Assembly: GCF_000421265.1 (NCBI RefSeq)
Contig: NZ_ATWN01000011.1
Coordinates: 146,734-210,733 of the forward strand
Direction: 5' to 3'
From: Thalassospira lucentensis MCCC 1A00383 = DSM 14000
GTDB lineage: Bacteria > Pseudomonadota > Alphaproteobacteria > Rhodospirillales > Thalassospiraceae
DNA length: 64,000 nucleotides
The notes under the pieces were generated by a model. That model was not told the origin of the DNA. It ran no database searches and saw only the letters and a program-made list of their open reading frames with translations. Shown one piece after another: positions 16,407 through 25,435 of this stretch (position 1 is the stretch's first letter; the number at the start of each line of letters is the position of its first letter). A program made the position numbers and the translations under genes.

Positions 16407-18045
16407 TGAACAGGTCCTTGATCGGAGCGGTGAAATCTTGGGGTTTGTCTGGGTCGGATGCTGCCACACGCTCTAGCAGGAACCGGGCGCGGGCCATCAT
16501 GCTGCGGGCCAATGTTTGATCGAGAATGAACCGTGTCGATGTGGCAAAAGAACGCGCCAGCCCAAGTGCGAGACGAAGCTGAAACGTATCATCGCCGGCC
16601 TTGAGCGCGAAACGACGGGCGAACTCATAGAAGTCGGCAATAACGTAATGAACTCTTCGGCGGCGTTCCGCATCAAGTGCCTGAAGCCGATAGCCCGATA
16701 CCATGAAAACGGAAACATCCTGCAAAAAATCCATATCCGTCGAACGGTGCAGATCGATAAACCGTATGGAACTGGTTTGGGCATCGTAAATGATGTTGTC
16801 GAAGTTAAAATCTCCGTGGATATGCACCGTGTAAGGATTTTTAAGTTTGGCTTCACGCGCTGCGCACGCCTTGATCAGGGTGTCAAACGACAGAACGGAG
16901 TGACCCGCGATCGTACACCCATCGTCTTTGAACTCGGCATGAATGTCGCAAACCGCCTCCATCCGCTTTGTCAGTTGGGTCATATACTGAGCGGTCACCG
17001 GTTTTTTGGCGTGGGTTTTACGCCAAACCGCACGAAGCGTTTTTTTTAATTCCTTAAGGGCCTCGTCCAGCAGTGCCGGGTCTTCCTGCAACAAGATTTT
17101 TTCGAATGTCAGTCCCGGCAAATGTTCGATCAGCAGGGCAGCTTGATCCTGTTTTTTGTGAAAGGACAAAATCTTTGGCGCCAGACCGGGATATATCGCA
17201 TTCCACCGATCAACCTTTTGACGTTCTTCCTTAAGCTTTCGGCGTTTGCCATCCTTGAACACGGCGATATAGCTGTCATCGTCCGCCCCCACATCGGCGA
17301 CGCCGGAAATAGCACTCCCCGAGCGTGTCTGGGCAAGGGGTTCGATTGTGATGTCGCCGGCCTTTCTGTTACCGCGCAGGCGCTTGACCGTCGCCGAAAG
17401 GGACCGATAGCGATCTGCGGTTAATTGCTGACCCATGTTGGCCGATATGATCGCATCACCCATATCCTGAATAATCGTGCCCATCTCTTCGATGCGCTGC
17501 GCCATGAAGATCGATGCAATCACCACCGTCGGGTCTTTGCGTTTTGTCAGATCCGCATTACAGGCGCGAATAAGCTGTTTGTACTCTTCATCGATCTTGC
17601 TCTTGACCTTGATGGCCTTGACCGCTGTTGAGGTGTCAGCGTCGTCCGTTGCCTGTTCGATCAGTTGAAGGCCCTGTTCGACATATGCCAGAAGGGCTGC
17701 GTGGCGGCGGCGCTTTCGACGCTGAACATGTTCGAGCGTTTCGTATTGCGCGACGCAATCGCGACACAGCCGTGTCAGCCGCCCCAAATCAATCGCGATG
17801 GACTCTACGGCACGCAGCATCAACGCATCCGGGCTTGATTTTGGCGTCTGCATGATGGCCGAGATACAGCCGTCGCGAACACGCATCTTCAGATTGTCGA
17901 CATAGCCGCTACGGTCGACGACCTTGCGCGCCAAGTCCAGCGATCCCTGCTCCAATGCATCGCGGAGTTCCGCAACTTGCGCGCTGGCCTCAATCCATAG
18001 AAAACGAAAGTTGTCGCGTACCGGCGCGGATAAGGCAGACGTCAT
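16396..18045 (-). CDS. PhoU-like domain fused to an aminoglycoside-phosphotransferase-fold kinase
   Basis: A 549-residue protein. Residues 1 to about 220 are all-helical and PhoU-like (DNFRFLWIEASAQVAEL at the start, then a second bundle), the fold linked to phosphate signalling. Residues about 255-545 form an APH-type kinase: GADDDSYIAVFKDG at the start, ALLIEHLPG as hinge, catalytic HGDFNFDN (HGD at 410-412) and the metal-binding Asp of FIDLHRS (431). The fusion is unusual. It should phosphorylate a small molecule, with the helical domain as a sensor or scaffold. Its start overlaps the NUDIX stop by four bases and its end overlaps the ATP-grasp start. Confidence 0.8.
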   Translation of the reverse strand: MTSALSAPVRDNFRFLWIEASAQVAELRDALEQGSLDLARKVVDRSGYVDNLKMRVRDGCISAIMQTPKSSPDALMLRAVESIAIDLGRLTRLCRDCVAQYETLEHVQRRKRRRHAALLAYVEQGLQLIEQATDDADTSTAVKAIKVKSKIDEEYKQLIRACNADLTKRKDPTVVIASIFMAQRIEEMGTIIQDMGDAIISANMGQQLTADRYRSLSATVKRLRGNRKAGDITIEPLAQTRSGSAISGVADVGADDDSYIAVFKDGKRRKLKEERQKVDRWNAIYPGLAPKILSFHKKQDQAALLIEHLPGLTFEKILLQEDPALLDEALKELKKTLRAVWRKTHAKKPVTAQYMTQLTKRMEAVCDIHAEFKDDGCTIAGHSVLSFDTLIKACAAREAKLKNPYTVHIHGDFNFDNIIYDAQTSSIRFIDLHRSTDMDFLQDVSVFMVSGYRLQALDAERRRRVHYVIADFYEFARRFALKAGDDTFQLRLALGLARSFATSTRFILDQTLARSMMARARFLLERVAASDPDKPQDFTAPIKDLFIDL

Positions 18046-18512
18046 GTGATCCGTCCAAGATAAAACGGGTGTTGTCGCACCGATGCACTTAGCACCCTGC
18101 GCAGCCCCTCAGGAGAAAGAGGTGCCGTTTCCAATTCATCCAGCGGCAGCCAGAAGACGTCCTTTTGGTTTTTATCAGGTGCCGGCCCATTGGTTGGCGC
18201 GTAATCGTCGGGCACCACGCATGTGAACAGAAACTCAACCGTATGTCGTTTTGTTTCCGGGTCCGTGCTGCGCGGCTTGAAGAAATCCGCGACATGTATC
18301 AGATCGCAAACCGTAACTGTGGTGCCGATTTCTTCGTGGCATTCACGGACCAAGGCGGCTTGCAGTGTTTCATATTCTTCCTGTGCGCCACCGGGCAACG
18401 CATACCGCGTGCCGTAAGACGGGCTTTGTTTGCACAGCAGAAGAATGGCGCCATCGCGAACGATCACCGCGCGTGCGCAGTTACGGATCGTCGGCGTCAG
18501 GTTTTCCTTCAT
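18042..18512 (-). CDS. NUDIX hydrolase, first gene of the GAK-like operon
   Basis: A 156-residue NUDIX protein with a complete Nudix box: GGAQEEYETLQAALV followed by RECHEEIG, fitting Gx5Ex7REUxEExGU. It therefore should hydrolyse a nucleoside diphosphate linked to another moiety, or a related pyrophosphate. It is the promoter-proximal gene of the eight-gene operon, and its stop overlaps the PhoU-APH ATG. A TATAAT-like -10 lies on the minus strand at 18598-18603, about 86 bp upstream, without a convincing -35. Confidence 0.85.
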   Translation of the reverse strand: MKENLTPTIRNCARAVIVRDGAILLLCKQSPSYGTRYALPGGAQEEYETLQAALVRECHEEIGTTVTVCDLIHVADFFKPRSTDPETKRHTVEFLFTCVVPDDYAPTNGPAPDKNQKDVFWLPLDELETAPLSPEGLRRVLSASVRQHPFYLGRIT

Positions 18513-19002
18513 TGCCGCATTTCTCCAGTCGATAGGGCAGCAATAACGAATATCACCCCCAAGCCGTGCGAAAAAGGGGAGAACCTGTTGTCACATAATT
18601 ATAACAGCGCACGCCGGAGGCTGACCGGAGCATGATTCGCAGAGGTTTCAAGGCGGTAAAACCGCGACCTTAGTACACAGGGCCTCGTTGCCTGGTCCCT
18701 CAGACGGAGTGACACTATTGATCGTGAGATACCAAAATAAAAAGCCGGAGAGTTGTGAATTGACGCATAAATCTGGAAACACCGTTTGCAAAAAACAGCC
18801 TTTTTCGAAGTCTGTGACATATATAGATCGACTGATTTGACACAATTATCTGGAAAATAAATAGCTCCAACAATTATATCGAAAAATCAAACGGTTACTT
18901 CCAAGTTCCTTTATGCCGGGATAGGAAAACTTCCAGATTTATGTGTCATGTTTCAAGCGCTTGACTTGTTGCAGAGCAGTTAAACGTCCACAACGAAACA
19001 TC
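18513..19002. promoter_or_regulatory. 490-bp region upstream of the GAK-like operon with three copies of an 18-bp element
   Basis: No gene is visible. An 18-bp element of consensus TGACaCAtAAATCTGGAA occurs at 18761-18778, 18838-18855 and, inverted, at 18931-18948. The outer two differ at one base and together form a large inverted repeat; the middle copy is more diverged. A 12-bp palindrome TCAAGCGCTTGA lies just beyond the third copy, near 18953-18964. The stretch is A+T-rich compared with the flanking genes. The copies could be operators for the operon, or ends of a small degraded mobile element. Confidence 0.5.
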
Positions 19003-20394
19003 TCAACTTTCAGTGCTCATTGTCAGCTTGTTTCGCCACAAATTCTTGTAGGCCAAAATTCCACTATCCTCGACCGGGTCTATTCGCGTCGAACCGCGTG
19101 ATTGATGCATTTGCGTCTGACCTGTCAAAAGTGCTGCACCATAGCTGGTTCCGGAGCTGTCGGTTGAGGCAAAAACCTGCTGACCTGGGCGGAGGCTGGC
19201 GAGCAATTGACAGAAGGTCGTGTTGGTCGCGAATGGCCCCTCGACAATCACCGGCCCGTCACTGCCAATCATTTCAAGGTCGTAATCCACCATCAACGCG
19301 CAGTACATTGTCGCCAGAGCAGCCTTGTCGCGCGCGGTTCGCAGTTCGGCCTTGTTGATCACATGACCGACAAGATGGCCAAAAGGTCCGCCTGCTTCGG
19401 CAAATGACGGCACAGCCAGGCAGTCTGATGCCATCAAACGTTTGATGTCGCTGAAATCCGGATTATCTGTATGACCATCCGCGAGAAACGCATATTCCCG
19501 TCCGCCCATGAACCGTGCACTGGGTACGGCATTGCCGTTGAGATCGACATTGCACAAGGTATCGCGATGTTCATCAAGGTCCGGTCGCGCGTGCGCACCG
19601 ACGGAAAAACAGATTGTCCAGGTACCCGATGATACAAGCGAAAACGGTTGTTCGACCTTGGCAATCAAGGGCACCAGCGACGCATTACTATCATGGATAC
19701 CGCAATGGATTTTGCAGTCGGTTGGAAGGCCGGTCTTGGCAGCGATTTCCGGCAAGATTTCACCCAAAACATCACGCGCCTTGCGCATGGGCGCAAACTT
19801 TCCTGCCCAGCCACAGGTCTTGGCAAGGTCGCTCCAATCCGCTTGATGCGGGCGCCACAGGTCTGAATGACAACCAAGCGATGTGACCTCAGAGGCCTTC
19901 ACCCCGGACAGCCGCCACGCCCAATATTGCGGATAGGGCAGAAAGTCGGTTGCGCGCGCCATTTCTTCGGGGAAGGTTTGCTCAAGCGCAAATATCTGTC
20001 GCCCGAAATTCAGCCCCGCTGGCAGACAGGGGCTTCGGCTGTCTGCGAAGTCATCACGCGCACCGTCATAGGCAAGATTGATTTTCGGGGCATAGGTGTT
20101 TTCGTAATCCACCACAGGCAGGGCAAGCTCATCTCCGGCAAGGACCGCAACGGTGGCACCATGGGTGGTCACAACGATCCGCCCGATCACGGTTTCACGC
20201 GCTGCATCTTGCAGGGCAGCGATGTAAAAATTCCACAGGCCGTCGACATCAAGATGGCGATAAGGCGGGCCATCAATTGAGTGATTGGCGCGACTGGCTT
20301 CAAACAGGATGGCACTGGTCCGAGCATCCCACACCACAAGTTTTGCGTTGGTTTTGCCGATATCTATGACGGCAATGGCGCGGGTATCGGTCAT
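19003..20394 (-). CDS. rhaK: L-rhamnulose kinase (FGGY family), RhaK
   Basis: A 463-residue sugar kinase. The FGGY N-terminal phosphate-binding motif [12 protein letters not shown] follows the start, [13 protein letters not shown] supplies the central catalytic Asp, and [11 protein letters not shown] and [18 protein letters not shown] mark the C-terminal domain. It phosphorylates rhamnulose before RhaD cleavage. ATG 20394 overlaps the rhaU stop (ATGA); the longer frame is antisense-type extension into rhaU. It is the last gene of rhaRSTPQUK. In Rhizobium leguminosarum the equivalent kinase is also needed for rhamnose uptake, which is known for that organism and not shown here. Confidence 0.87.
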   Translation of the reverse strand: MTDTRAIAVIDIGKTNAKLVVWDARTSAILFEASRANHSIDGPPYRHLDVDGLWNFYIAALQDAARETVIGRIVVTTHGATVAVLAGDELALPVVDYENTYAPKINLAYDGARDDFADSRSPCLPAGLNFGRQIFALEQTFPEEMARATDFLPYPQYWAWRLSGVKASEVTSLGCHSDLWRPHQADWSDLAKTCGWAGKFAPMRKARDVLGEILPEIAAKTGLPTDCKIHCGIHDSNASLVPLIAKVEQPFSLVSSGTWTICFSVGAHARPDLDEHRDTLCNVDLNGNAVPSARFMGGREYAFLADGHTDNPDFSDIKRLMASDCLAVPSFAEAGGPFGHLVGHVINKAELRTARDKAALATMYCALMVDYDLEMIGSDGPVIVEGPFATNTTFCQLLASLRPGQQVFASTDSSGTSYGAALLTGQTQMHQSRGSTRIDPVEDSGILAYKNLWRNKLTMSTES

Positions 20395-20705
20395 GGCAGA
20401 TGGAACATTTCGTTCAAGCGAACAACGACCGGGCTGCCATCGTCGTGTGTCTCCATGATATCGCCCATGAACTCCCACCAGCGTTGCATGATTTCATGGT
20501 TGGGCAGTGCGTCCATCTTATGGTCCGCTGTCCGACGCAAGACGGCAAACAGGATGTTGGTTTCTTCATCAAGAAAGATGCTGTAATCCGATATTCCGGC
20601 ATCTTTCAGAAGAGCCGAAAGAGCGGGCCAGATTTCATCGTGGCGCTTTTTATATTCGGTGGCCTGACCGGGATTGAGCATCATCTTGAAGGCGATTTTC
20701 TCCAT
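20391..20705 (-). CDS. rhaU: L-rhamnose mutarotase
   Basis: A 104-residue RhaM/RhaU-family protein that interconverts alpha and beta rhamnose. The recognisable blocks are [20 protein letters not shown] with the catalytic His, then [19 protein letters not shown], and the C-terminal [13 protein letters not shown]. The length matches the family (about 104). ATG 20705 is 4 bp after the rhaQ stop with a GGGGA-like site upstream, so the longer frame into rhaQ was rejected. The gene lies between the permease and kinase genes exactly as in the rhizobial rhaRSTPQUK operon. Confidence 0.92.
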   Translation of the reverse strand: MEKIAFKMMLNPGQATEYKKRHDEIWPALSALLKDAGISDYSIFLDEETNILFAVLRRTADHKMDALPNHEIMQRWWEFMGDIMETHDDGSPVVVRLNEMFHLP

Positions 20706-20709
20706 GACA

Positions 20710-21753
20710 CTATTCCCCGGAATTTGATCGCATTTTGCGCGCATTCAAAAAGCGTCGCCAGATGATCGGTGTGCCGATCACAAGGATCAGAAGGCAACCG
20801 GTAAAGATCGACATCACGATGCCCGGTACATTCATCAAACCCATGCCGAAGGTGACAAGCCCCATCAGGAAGACCGCAATAAACACCCCGACAATGCTGC
20901 CTGCACCGCCAAGGATATTCACCCCACCCAGAACAACCATGGTGATGACTTCAAGTTCCCAGCCCATTGCAATCGACGGGCGGGTTGAGCCGATGCGCGA
21001 TGTCAAAAGCACTGCGGCAATACCAGCAAAAAGCCCGACAAGCGTAAACAGAAACAATCGATGGCGTTTGACATTTATGCCCGAAAACAGCGCCGCAGTC
21101 GGATTGTTGCCAATCGCATAGACGCGCCGGCCAAAGGTTGTTTTGTGCAGCAAAATCCCAAACACAACCGCAAGACAAAGGAACAACAGAAATTCAAATG
21201 ACAGCACACCCCAGACATAGCCCTGCCCAAAAAAGGCAAAGTCAGACGGATAGCTGCGATAGACATCATCGCCAAGCACGATATAGGCAATACCGCGATA
21301 GAGGCTCATAGTGCCGATGGTCACCACGATTGCCGGAATATCGAACCTGGTAATGATCCAGCCATTGATAAAACCGGCTACGGTTCCAACCGCCATGCCG
21401 ATCAGGGCAAGCTCAATCGGACCTGCCCCCATTGTATTGGCAAACCCCATGGCAACCGATGCCAGTGCGATGGTCGATGCCACCGAAAGATCAATGTCGC
21501 GCGCAATGATCAACAACGCCATCGGTAAGGCAATGATCGCCTTTTCGGTGAAGTTGAACGTCGCATCCGACAGGCTCCATGGATCAAGGAAATAGGGCGA
21601 TATTTGCGTATTGGTGAAAAACGCAATCGCGACAAACACCATCAAAAGGGTTTCCCAACGCATCAGTTTATTGCGCCAGTCACCATTTAGGTTGTCGGGG
21701 AGATCCTTGATGTCCTTCGTCATGGGATGTTTCAATACTTCTTCGTTCATCAT
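20710..21753 (-). CDS. rhaQ: Rhamnose ABC transporter permease RhaQ
   Basis: A 347-residue inner-membrane permease of the RbsC type, with the [11 protein letters not shown] signature, the [19 protein letters not shown] segment and [14 protein letters not shown] near the end. ATG 21753 overlaps the rhaP stop (ATGA) and has GGGAGG 7 bp upstream; the frame extends to 21789 without support. It pairs with RhaP to form the rhamnose channel. It is named Q because it is the second permease in the operon. Confidence 0.9.
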   Translation of the reverse strand: MMNEEVLKHPMTKDIKDLPDNLNGDWRNKLMRWETLLMVFVAIAFFTNTQISPYFLDPWSLSDATFNFTEKAIIALPMALLIIARDIDLSVASTIALASVAMGFANTMGAGPIELALIGMAVGTVAGFINGWIITRFDIPAIVVTIGTMSLYRGIAYIVLGDDVYRSYPSDFAFFGQGYVWGVLSFEFLLFLCLAVVFGILLHKTTFGRRVYAIGNNPTAALFSGINVKRHRLFLFTLVGLFAGIAAVLLTSRIGSTRPSIAMGWELEVITMVVLGGVNILGGAGSIVGVFIAVFLMGLVTFGMGLMNVPGIVMSIFTGCLLILVIGTPIIWRRFLNARKMRSNSGE

Positions 21754-22742
21754 TGGTGGGCCTCCCGCAAGATTCGGCGCCCGCCACATTTCTCACTGCG
21801 CGAATTAATGATCACGGCCAGAACGATAACAAGACCGGAAATCGCCAACTGCCAAAACGGTGAAATGCCAATCACCGGCAGCGCATTCTTAATCAGGCCA
21901 AGGAAGATCGCCCCAAGGGCTGCGCCCCAGATCGTACCAATGCCCCCGGCGATGCTGATGCCGCCAATGACACAAGCCGCGACCACCTGAAGTTCAAAGG
22001 CAACAGCGACTTCGACATAGGCAACGGCATAGCGCGAGACCCAAAGATAGCCGCACATACCAGCAACCGCACCGGAAATACAGAATGTGATGAACTGGTA
22101 TTTGCCAACATTAATCCCGCTATAGACAGCGGCCTTTGGATTGCCGCCGACGGCAAAGATCGACAAGCCGGTCTTGGTAAAACGGGTAAAGACAAACAGC
22201 GCCAAGGTGACGGCAATCGCAATCCATGACAGCACCGTCAGATCAAGAAATGTCGCGCGTGGCAGGGCCAGAAATTGTGGCGTCATTTCATGGGCATTGA
22301 CCCATTCGCCGCCGCTGATCAAAAAGACAAATCCGCGATAAACACTCATGGTGCCCAAAGTCACGACGATCGATGGAATACCCACTAGCCAAACCAGAAT
22401 CCCGTTAAAAGCACCCAGTACAATCCCGATACCAATCGATAGAATCAGGGTGACGAGTGCGGGAGTGTCGGGATAAGCGACGTTAAAGAGCGCGACGCAC
22501 ATGCCGGTAAGGGCAATATTGGAGGCAACCGACAAATCAATGCAGCGCGTCAGGATCACCAGCATCTGCGCACAGGCCAGCATGATCAGAATCGATGTGT
22601 CATCGAATGCTTCGGCCAGATTGCCTGGAGTCACAAAGAACGGCGCGATATAGCCGACACCCATCAACATCAAGACGATGATGGCCCCCAGCAGCCATTC
22701 GCGATGCGAGATCATTTTGCCGAGAAGAGACGTGTTTTTCAT
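21750..22742 (-). CDS. rhaP: Rhamnose ABC transporter permease RhaP
   Basis: A 330-residue RbsC-type permease. TRCIDLSVASNIALTG is the family signature, VGIPSIVVTLGTMSVYRG matches its RhaQ neighbour, and GGISIAGGIGTIWGAALG is the typical late motif. It starts two bases after the rhaT stop and its stop overlaps the rhaQ start. It is the first of two permeases after the ATPase, hence RhaP. Confidence 0.9.
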   Translation of the reverse strand: MKNTSLLGKMISHREWLLGAIIVLMLMGVGYIAPFFVTPGNLAEAFDDTSILIMLACAQMLVILTRCIDLSVASNIALTGMCVALFNVAYPDTPALVTLILSIGIGIVLGAFNGILVWLVGIPSIVVTLGTMSVYRGFVFLISGGEWVNAHEMTPQFLALPRATFLDLTVLSWIAIAVTLALFVFTRFTKTGLSIFAVGGNPKAAVYSGINVGKYQFITFCISGAVAGMCGYLWVSRYAVAYVEVAVAFELQVVAACVIGGISIAGGIGTIWGAALGAIFLGLIKNALPVIGISPFWQLAISGLVIVLAVIINSRSEKCGGRRILREAHQ

Positions 22743-22744
22743 AT

Positions 22745-24232
22745 TCAGGCTCCTGTCGCGGCGGTAACGATGGCCTCGGCGGTCATGTCATCACGTTCAA
22801 AGCGTGCAGCAATGCGGCCTTCGTGCATAACGATGACCCGATCCGCCATGCCCATCACTTCGGGCAATTCGGATGACACCATAATGACCGATAACCCCTG
22901 CGCGACCAGTTCGCCCATGAATTTGTGAACGGCCGCCTTGGAGCCGATATCGATCCCCTTTGTCGGTTCATCGACAATTATCACATTTGGATTGGTCGCG
23001 AGCCACTTGCCGATGACGACTTTTTGCTGATTGCCGCCCGACAGGTTTTCGACATTCTCGCTTAGGCTCGATGCTTTGAGTTGCAGACGTGTGGCATATT
23101 CACGGGCAACGTCATATTCCCGGGCCATGTCGATAAAACCGGACCGGGACAAGCCGCCAAGCTGGGGCAGGGTGATGTTCTGAAAAATCGGAAGGGTCAG
23201 AATGGCCCCTTGATGCTGGCGATCTTCAGGGACATAGACAAGTCCCTGATCAACCGCATCACCCGGGGTCCGTGGTTTGAAGGGTTTGCCATTAAGCTCC
23301 ATGCTGCCCGAGGATGTCGGAGTCAGGCCAAACAAGGCCTGCATGACTTCGCTGCGTCCGGCCCCGACAAGACCATAAAAGCCAAGGATTTCGCCCTTGC
23401 GCAGGTCGAAATCAATATCGGCAAACTCGCTCGGGTGCGACAAGCCTTTGACGGACATGACAGTGTCGCCAATCGTGGTCTGCTCTTTCGGATAGATCTG
23501 ACTGACGGTGCGGCCGACCATCATGGCGACCAGATCGTCCTGTGTGACATCGGCGATGCCACCCGATCCGACAAACTGGCCGTCGCGGAAAACGGTATAG
23601 CGATCACAAATTTCGAAAATCTCGTCGAACTTGTGGCTGATGAACAGGATGGCCTTGCCTTCGTCGCGCAGGCGGCGCACCAGACGATAAAGTTCCTGAA
23701 TTTCATGATGGGACAGGGATGCGGTTGGCTCATCCATGATGACGATGCTGGAACTGACCGAAAGGGCCGCGGCAAAAGACACCAGATGCTTGTGCGCAAC
23801 GCTCAGTTCGCGCAACGGGATGTTCGGGTCTACATTGACATCAAGATATTCCAGAAGCGTTTTGGCGCGTTTACGCATCAGCTTCCAGTCAAGAAGACCG
23901 AAAATGTTGCGGTTCTGATTGTTGATGAAGATGTTTTCGGTCACCGTCAGTTCATCAAACATGACAGCTTCCTGATGAATGGCCGAGATGCCGTGGCGTT
24001 TGGCATCGGTCGCGGCCTGCATTGTCACAGGCGCATCATCAATCAGAATTTCGCCACCATCGGGCGCATAAATGCCGGTCAGCACTTTGACCAATGTTGA
24101 TTTTCCCGCGCCATTCTCGCCAATCAGGGCGGTGACCTGACCGGGATAAAGTTGCAGTTCAACACTGTCGAGCGCTTTTACACCGGGAAATGTCTTGGAA
24201 ATATTGCGCAGTTCAAGAACAGGCCTGTTCAT
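22745..24232 (-). CDS. rhaT: Rhamnose ABC transporter ATP-binding protein RhaT
   Basis: A double-domain sugar ATPase of about 495 residues. Domain 1 has Walker A GENGAGKST and Walker B IVIMDEPTASL, with ELSVAHKHLV in the signature position. Domain 2 has the degenerate GLVGAGRSEV and an intact LSGGNQQKVVIG signature with VIIVDEPTKGID. ATG 24232 is preferred; an in-frame TTG three codons earlier (24241) lacks a better ribosome-binding site. A hairpin at 24329-24364 separates it from rhaS and may lower its expression relative to the binding protein. Confidence 0.9.
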   Translation of the reverse strand: MNRPVLELRNISKTFPGVKALDSVELQLYPGQVTALIGENGAGKSTLVKVLTGIYAPDGGEILIDDAPVTMQAATDAKRHGISAIHQEAVMFDELTVTENIFINNQNRNIFGLLDWKLMRKRAKTLLEYLDVNVDPNIPLRELSVAHKHLVSFAAALSVSSSIVIMDEPTASLSHHEIQELYRLVRRLRDEGKAILFISHKFDEIFEICDRYTVFRDGQFVGSGGIADVTQDDLVAMMVGRTVSQIYPKEQTTIGDTVMSVKGLSHPSEFADIDFDLRKGEILGFYGLVGAGRSEVMQALFGLTPTSSGSMELNGKPFKPRTPGDAVDQGLVYVPEDRQHQGAILTLPIFQNITLPQLGGLSRSGFIDMAREYDVAREYATRLQLKASSLSENVENLSGGNQQKVVIGKWLATNPNVIIVDEPTKGIDIGSKAAVHKFMGELVAQGLSVIMVSSELPEVMGMADRVIVMHEGRIAARFERDDMTAEAIVTAATGA

Positions 24233-24328
24233 GCTTCTCAAGCCTTTAACTCAGAGACAGGAAATTCTGTTTCAGGTGCAGGGCAGAAACCCAGTGTGCC
24301 TGAAAAATGCGATAAAGGAAAAAAGGGC

Positions 24329-24364
24329 GGCGGAAACATCTTCAGGGAGAAAAGTATTTCCGCC
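24329..24364 (-). terminator. Intercistronic hairpin between rhaS and rhaT
   Basis: On the minus strand GGCGGAAA pairs with TTTCCGCC across a 20-nt loop and is followed by CGCCCTTTTTTCC. It fits an attenuating partial terminator or a 3'-stabilising hairpin for the rhaS message, common after abundant binding proteins. Confidence 0.55.
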
Positions 24365-24380
24365 AGTTCCGTGGTTCGTC

Positions 24381-25367
24381 CTAGAAAATGTCGGCGAACT
24401 TGTGCACGTTCGATGCGTCGTAAACGAACGGATCGGACATCGCACCATTGCCATCCTTGTCGAATGAGATGGCCCCCATGCGACCAGCTTTGATCGACAT
24501 GTGTTCGTCATTCTGGGTCAATTGATAGGCAATCATCATTGCCGAATATCCCAGATCAATCGGGTTCCAGATGGCAAAGCTTTTGACCGAACCGGCATCA
24601 ACATGACCGGCAAGTTCGGACGGAAGACCAAGACCGGTGACAAAGACATCACCGACTTTACCCTGATCTTCAACTGCCTGTGCGGCGGCAACAATGCCAA
24701 CAGAGGTTGGTGCAACAATGACTTTGAGATCCGGGTATTTCTTCAGCAACGCGACGGTTTCGCGATAGGATTTATCGGCAAGGTCATCGCCATAGACGGT
24801 GTCAACGAGTTTAAGCTGGCTGTAATCCGGCAGCACTTTCTTCATCTCGTCGATCCAGATGTTTTGGTTGGTCGAGGTTGGCGTCGCAGACAGGATTGCC
24901 ATTTCGCCACCAGCGTCCCCGGCAACATCAGCAGCAAGTTTAATGCACATCGCACCAATCAACGGGTTGCTTGACGGGTTCAGGTGAACAATGCGTGCAT
25001 CATCGGCAACGCCACTGTCCCATGAAATTACCTTGATGCCGCGATCCATTGCACGTTTAAGGATCGGTGCCAGTGCGTCCGGGTCGTTTGCCGAAACGGC
25101 AATCGCATCGACGCGCTGGGCCATCAGTGAGTTGATGCTTTCGATCTGGCCTTCGGCAGTCGTGGATGTCGGGCCGGTATAGATGACCTCGGCATTGCCG
25201 ATTTCTTTGGCGGCTTCCATTGCGCCATCACGGGCCGCTTCAAAGAAACCATTGCCAAGTGATTTGACAACAAGACCAACCCGAACCGGGTCGGCGGCCT
25301 GTACCGATACAGATGCCATTCCCATGGCAAAAATGGCCGCAGCCATCAGAGACTTTTTGAACTTCAT
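24381..25367 (-). CDS. rhaS: Rhamnose-binding periplasmic protein RhaS
   Basis: A 328-residue binding protein of the LacI-fold type with a clear signal peptide (MKFKKSLMAAAIFAMGMASV), likely cleaved after VQA. The rhamnose-binding identity rests on position within rhaRSTPQUK and on segments such as VGLVVKSLGNGFFEAARDGA and NPIDLGYSAMMIAYQL. ATG 25367 has GGAGGAAA upstream. It lies 68 bp downstream of rhaR and is followed by an intercistronic hairpin. Confidence 0.9.
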   Translation of the reverse strand: MKFKKSLMAAAIFAMGMASVSVQAADPVRVGLVVKSLGNGFFEAARDGAMEAAKEIGNAEVIYTGPTSTTAEGQIESINSLMAQRVDAIAVSANDPDALAPILKRAMDRGIKVISWDSGVADDARIVHLNPSSNPLIGAMCIKLAADVAGDAGGEMAILSATPTSTNQNIWIDEMKKVLPDYSQLKLVDTVYGDDLADKSYRETVALLKKYPDLKVIVAPTSVGIVAAAQAVEDQGKVGDVFVTGLGLPSELAGHVDAGSVKSFAIWNPIDLGYSAMMIAYQLTQNDEHMSIKAGRMGAISFDKDGNGAMSDPFVYDASNVHKFADIF

Positions 25368-25435
25368 AACGTTTCCTCCATGATTGATTTTGGTTTTATT
25401 TTTGGCAGGTGCGGGGGCTCTTTGTGTCCCCTCTG

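Noticed and set aside
18599..18845. Two overlapping short ORFs on minus before the GAK-like operon
   Set aside because: They run through the repeat elements and A+T-rich DNA, have no ribosome-binding site and lack codon bias.
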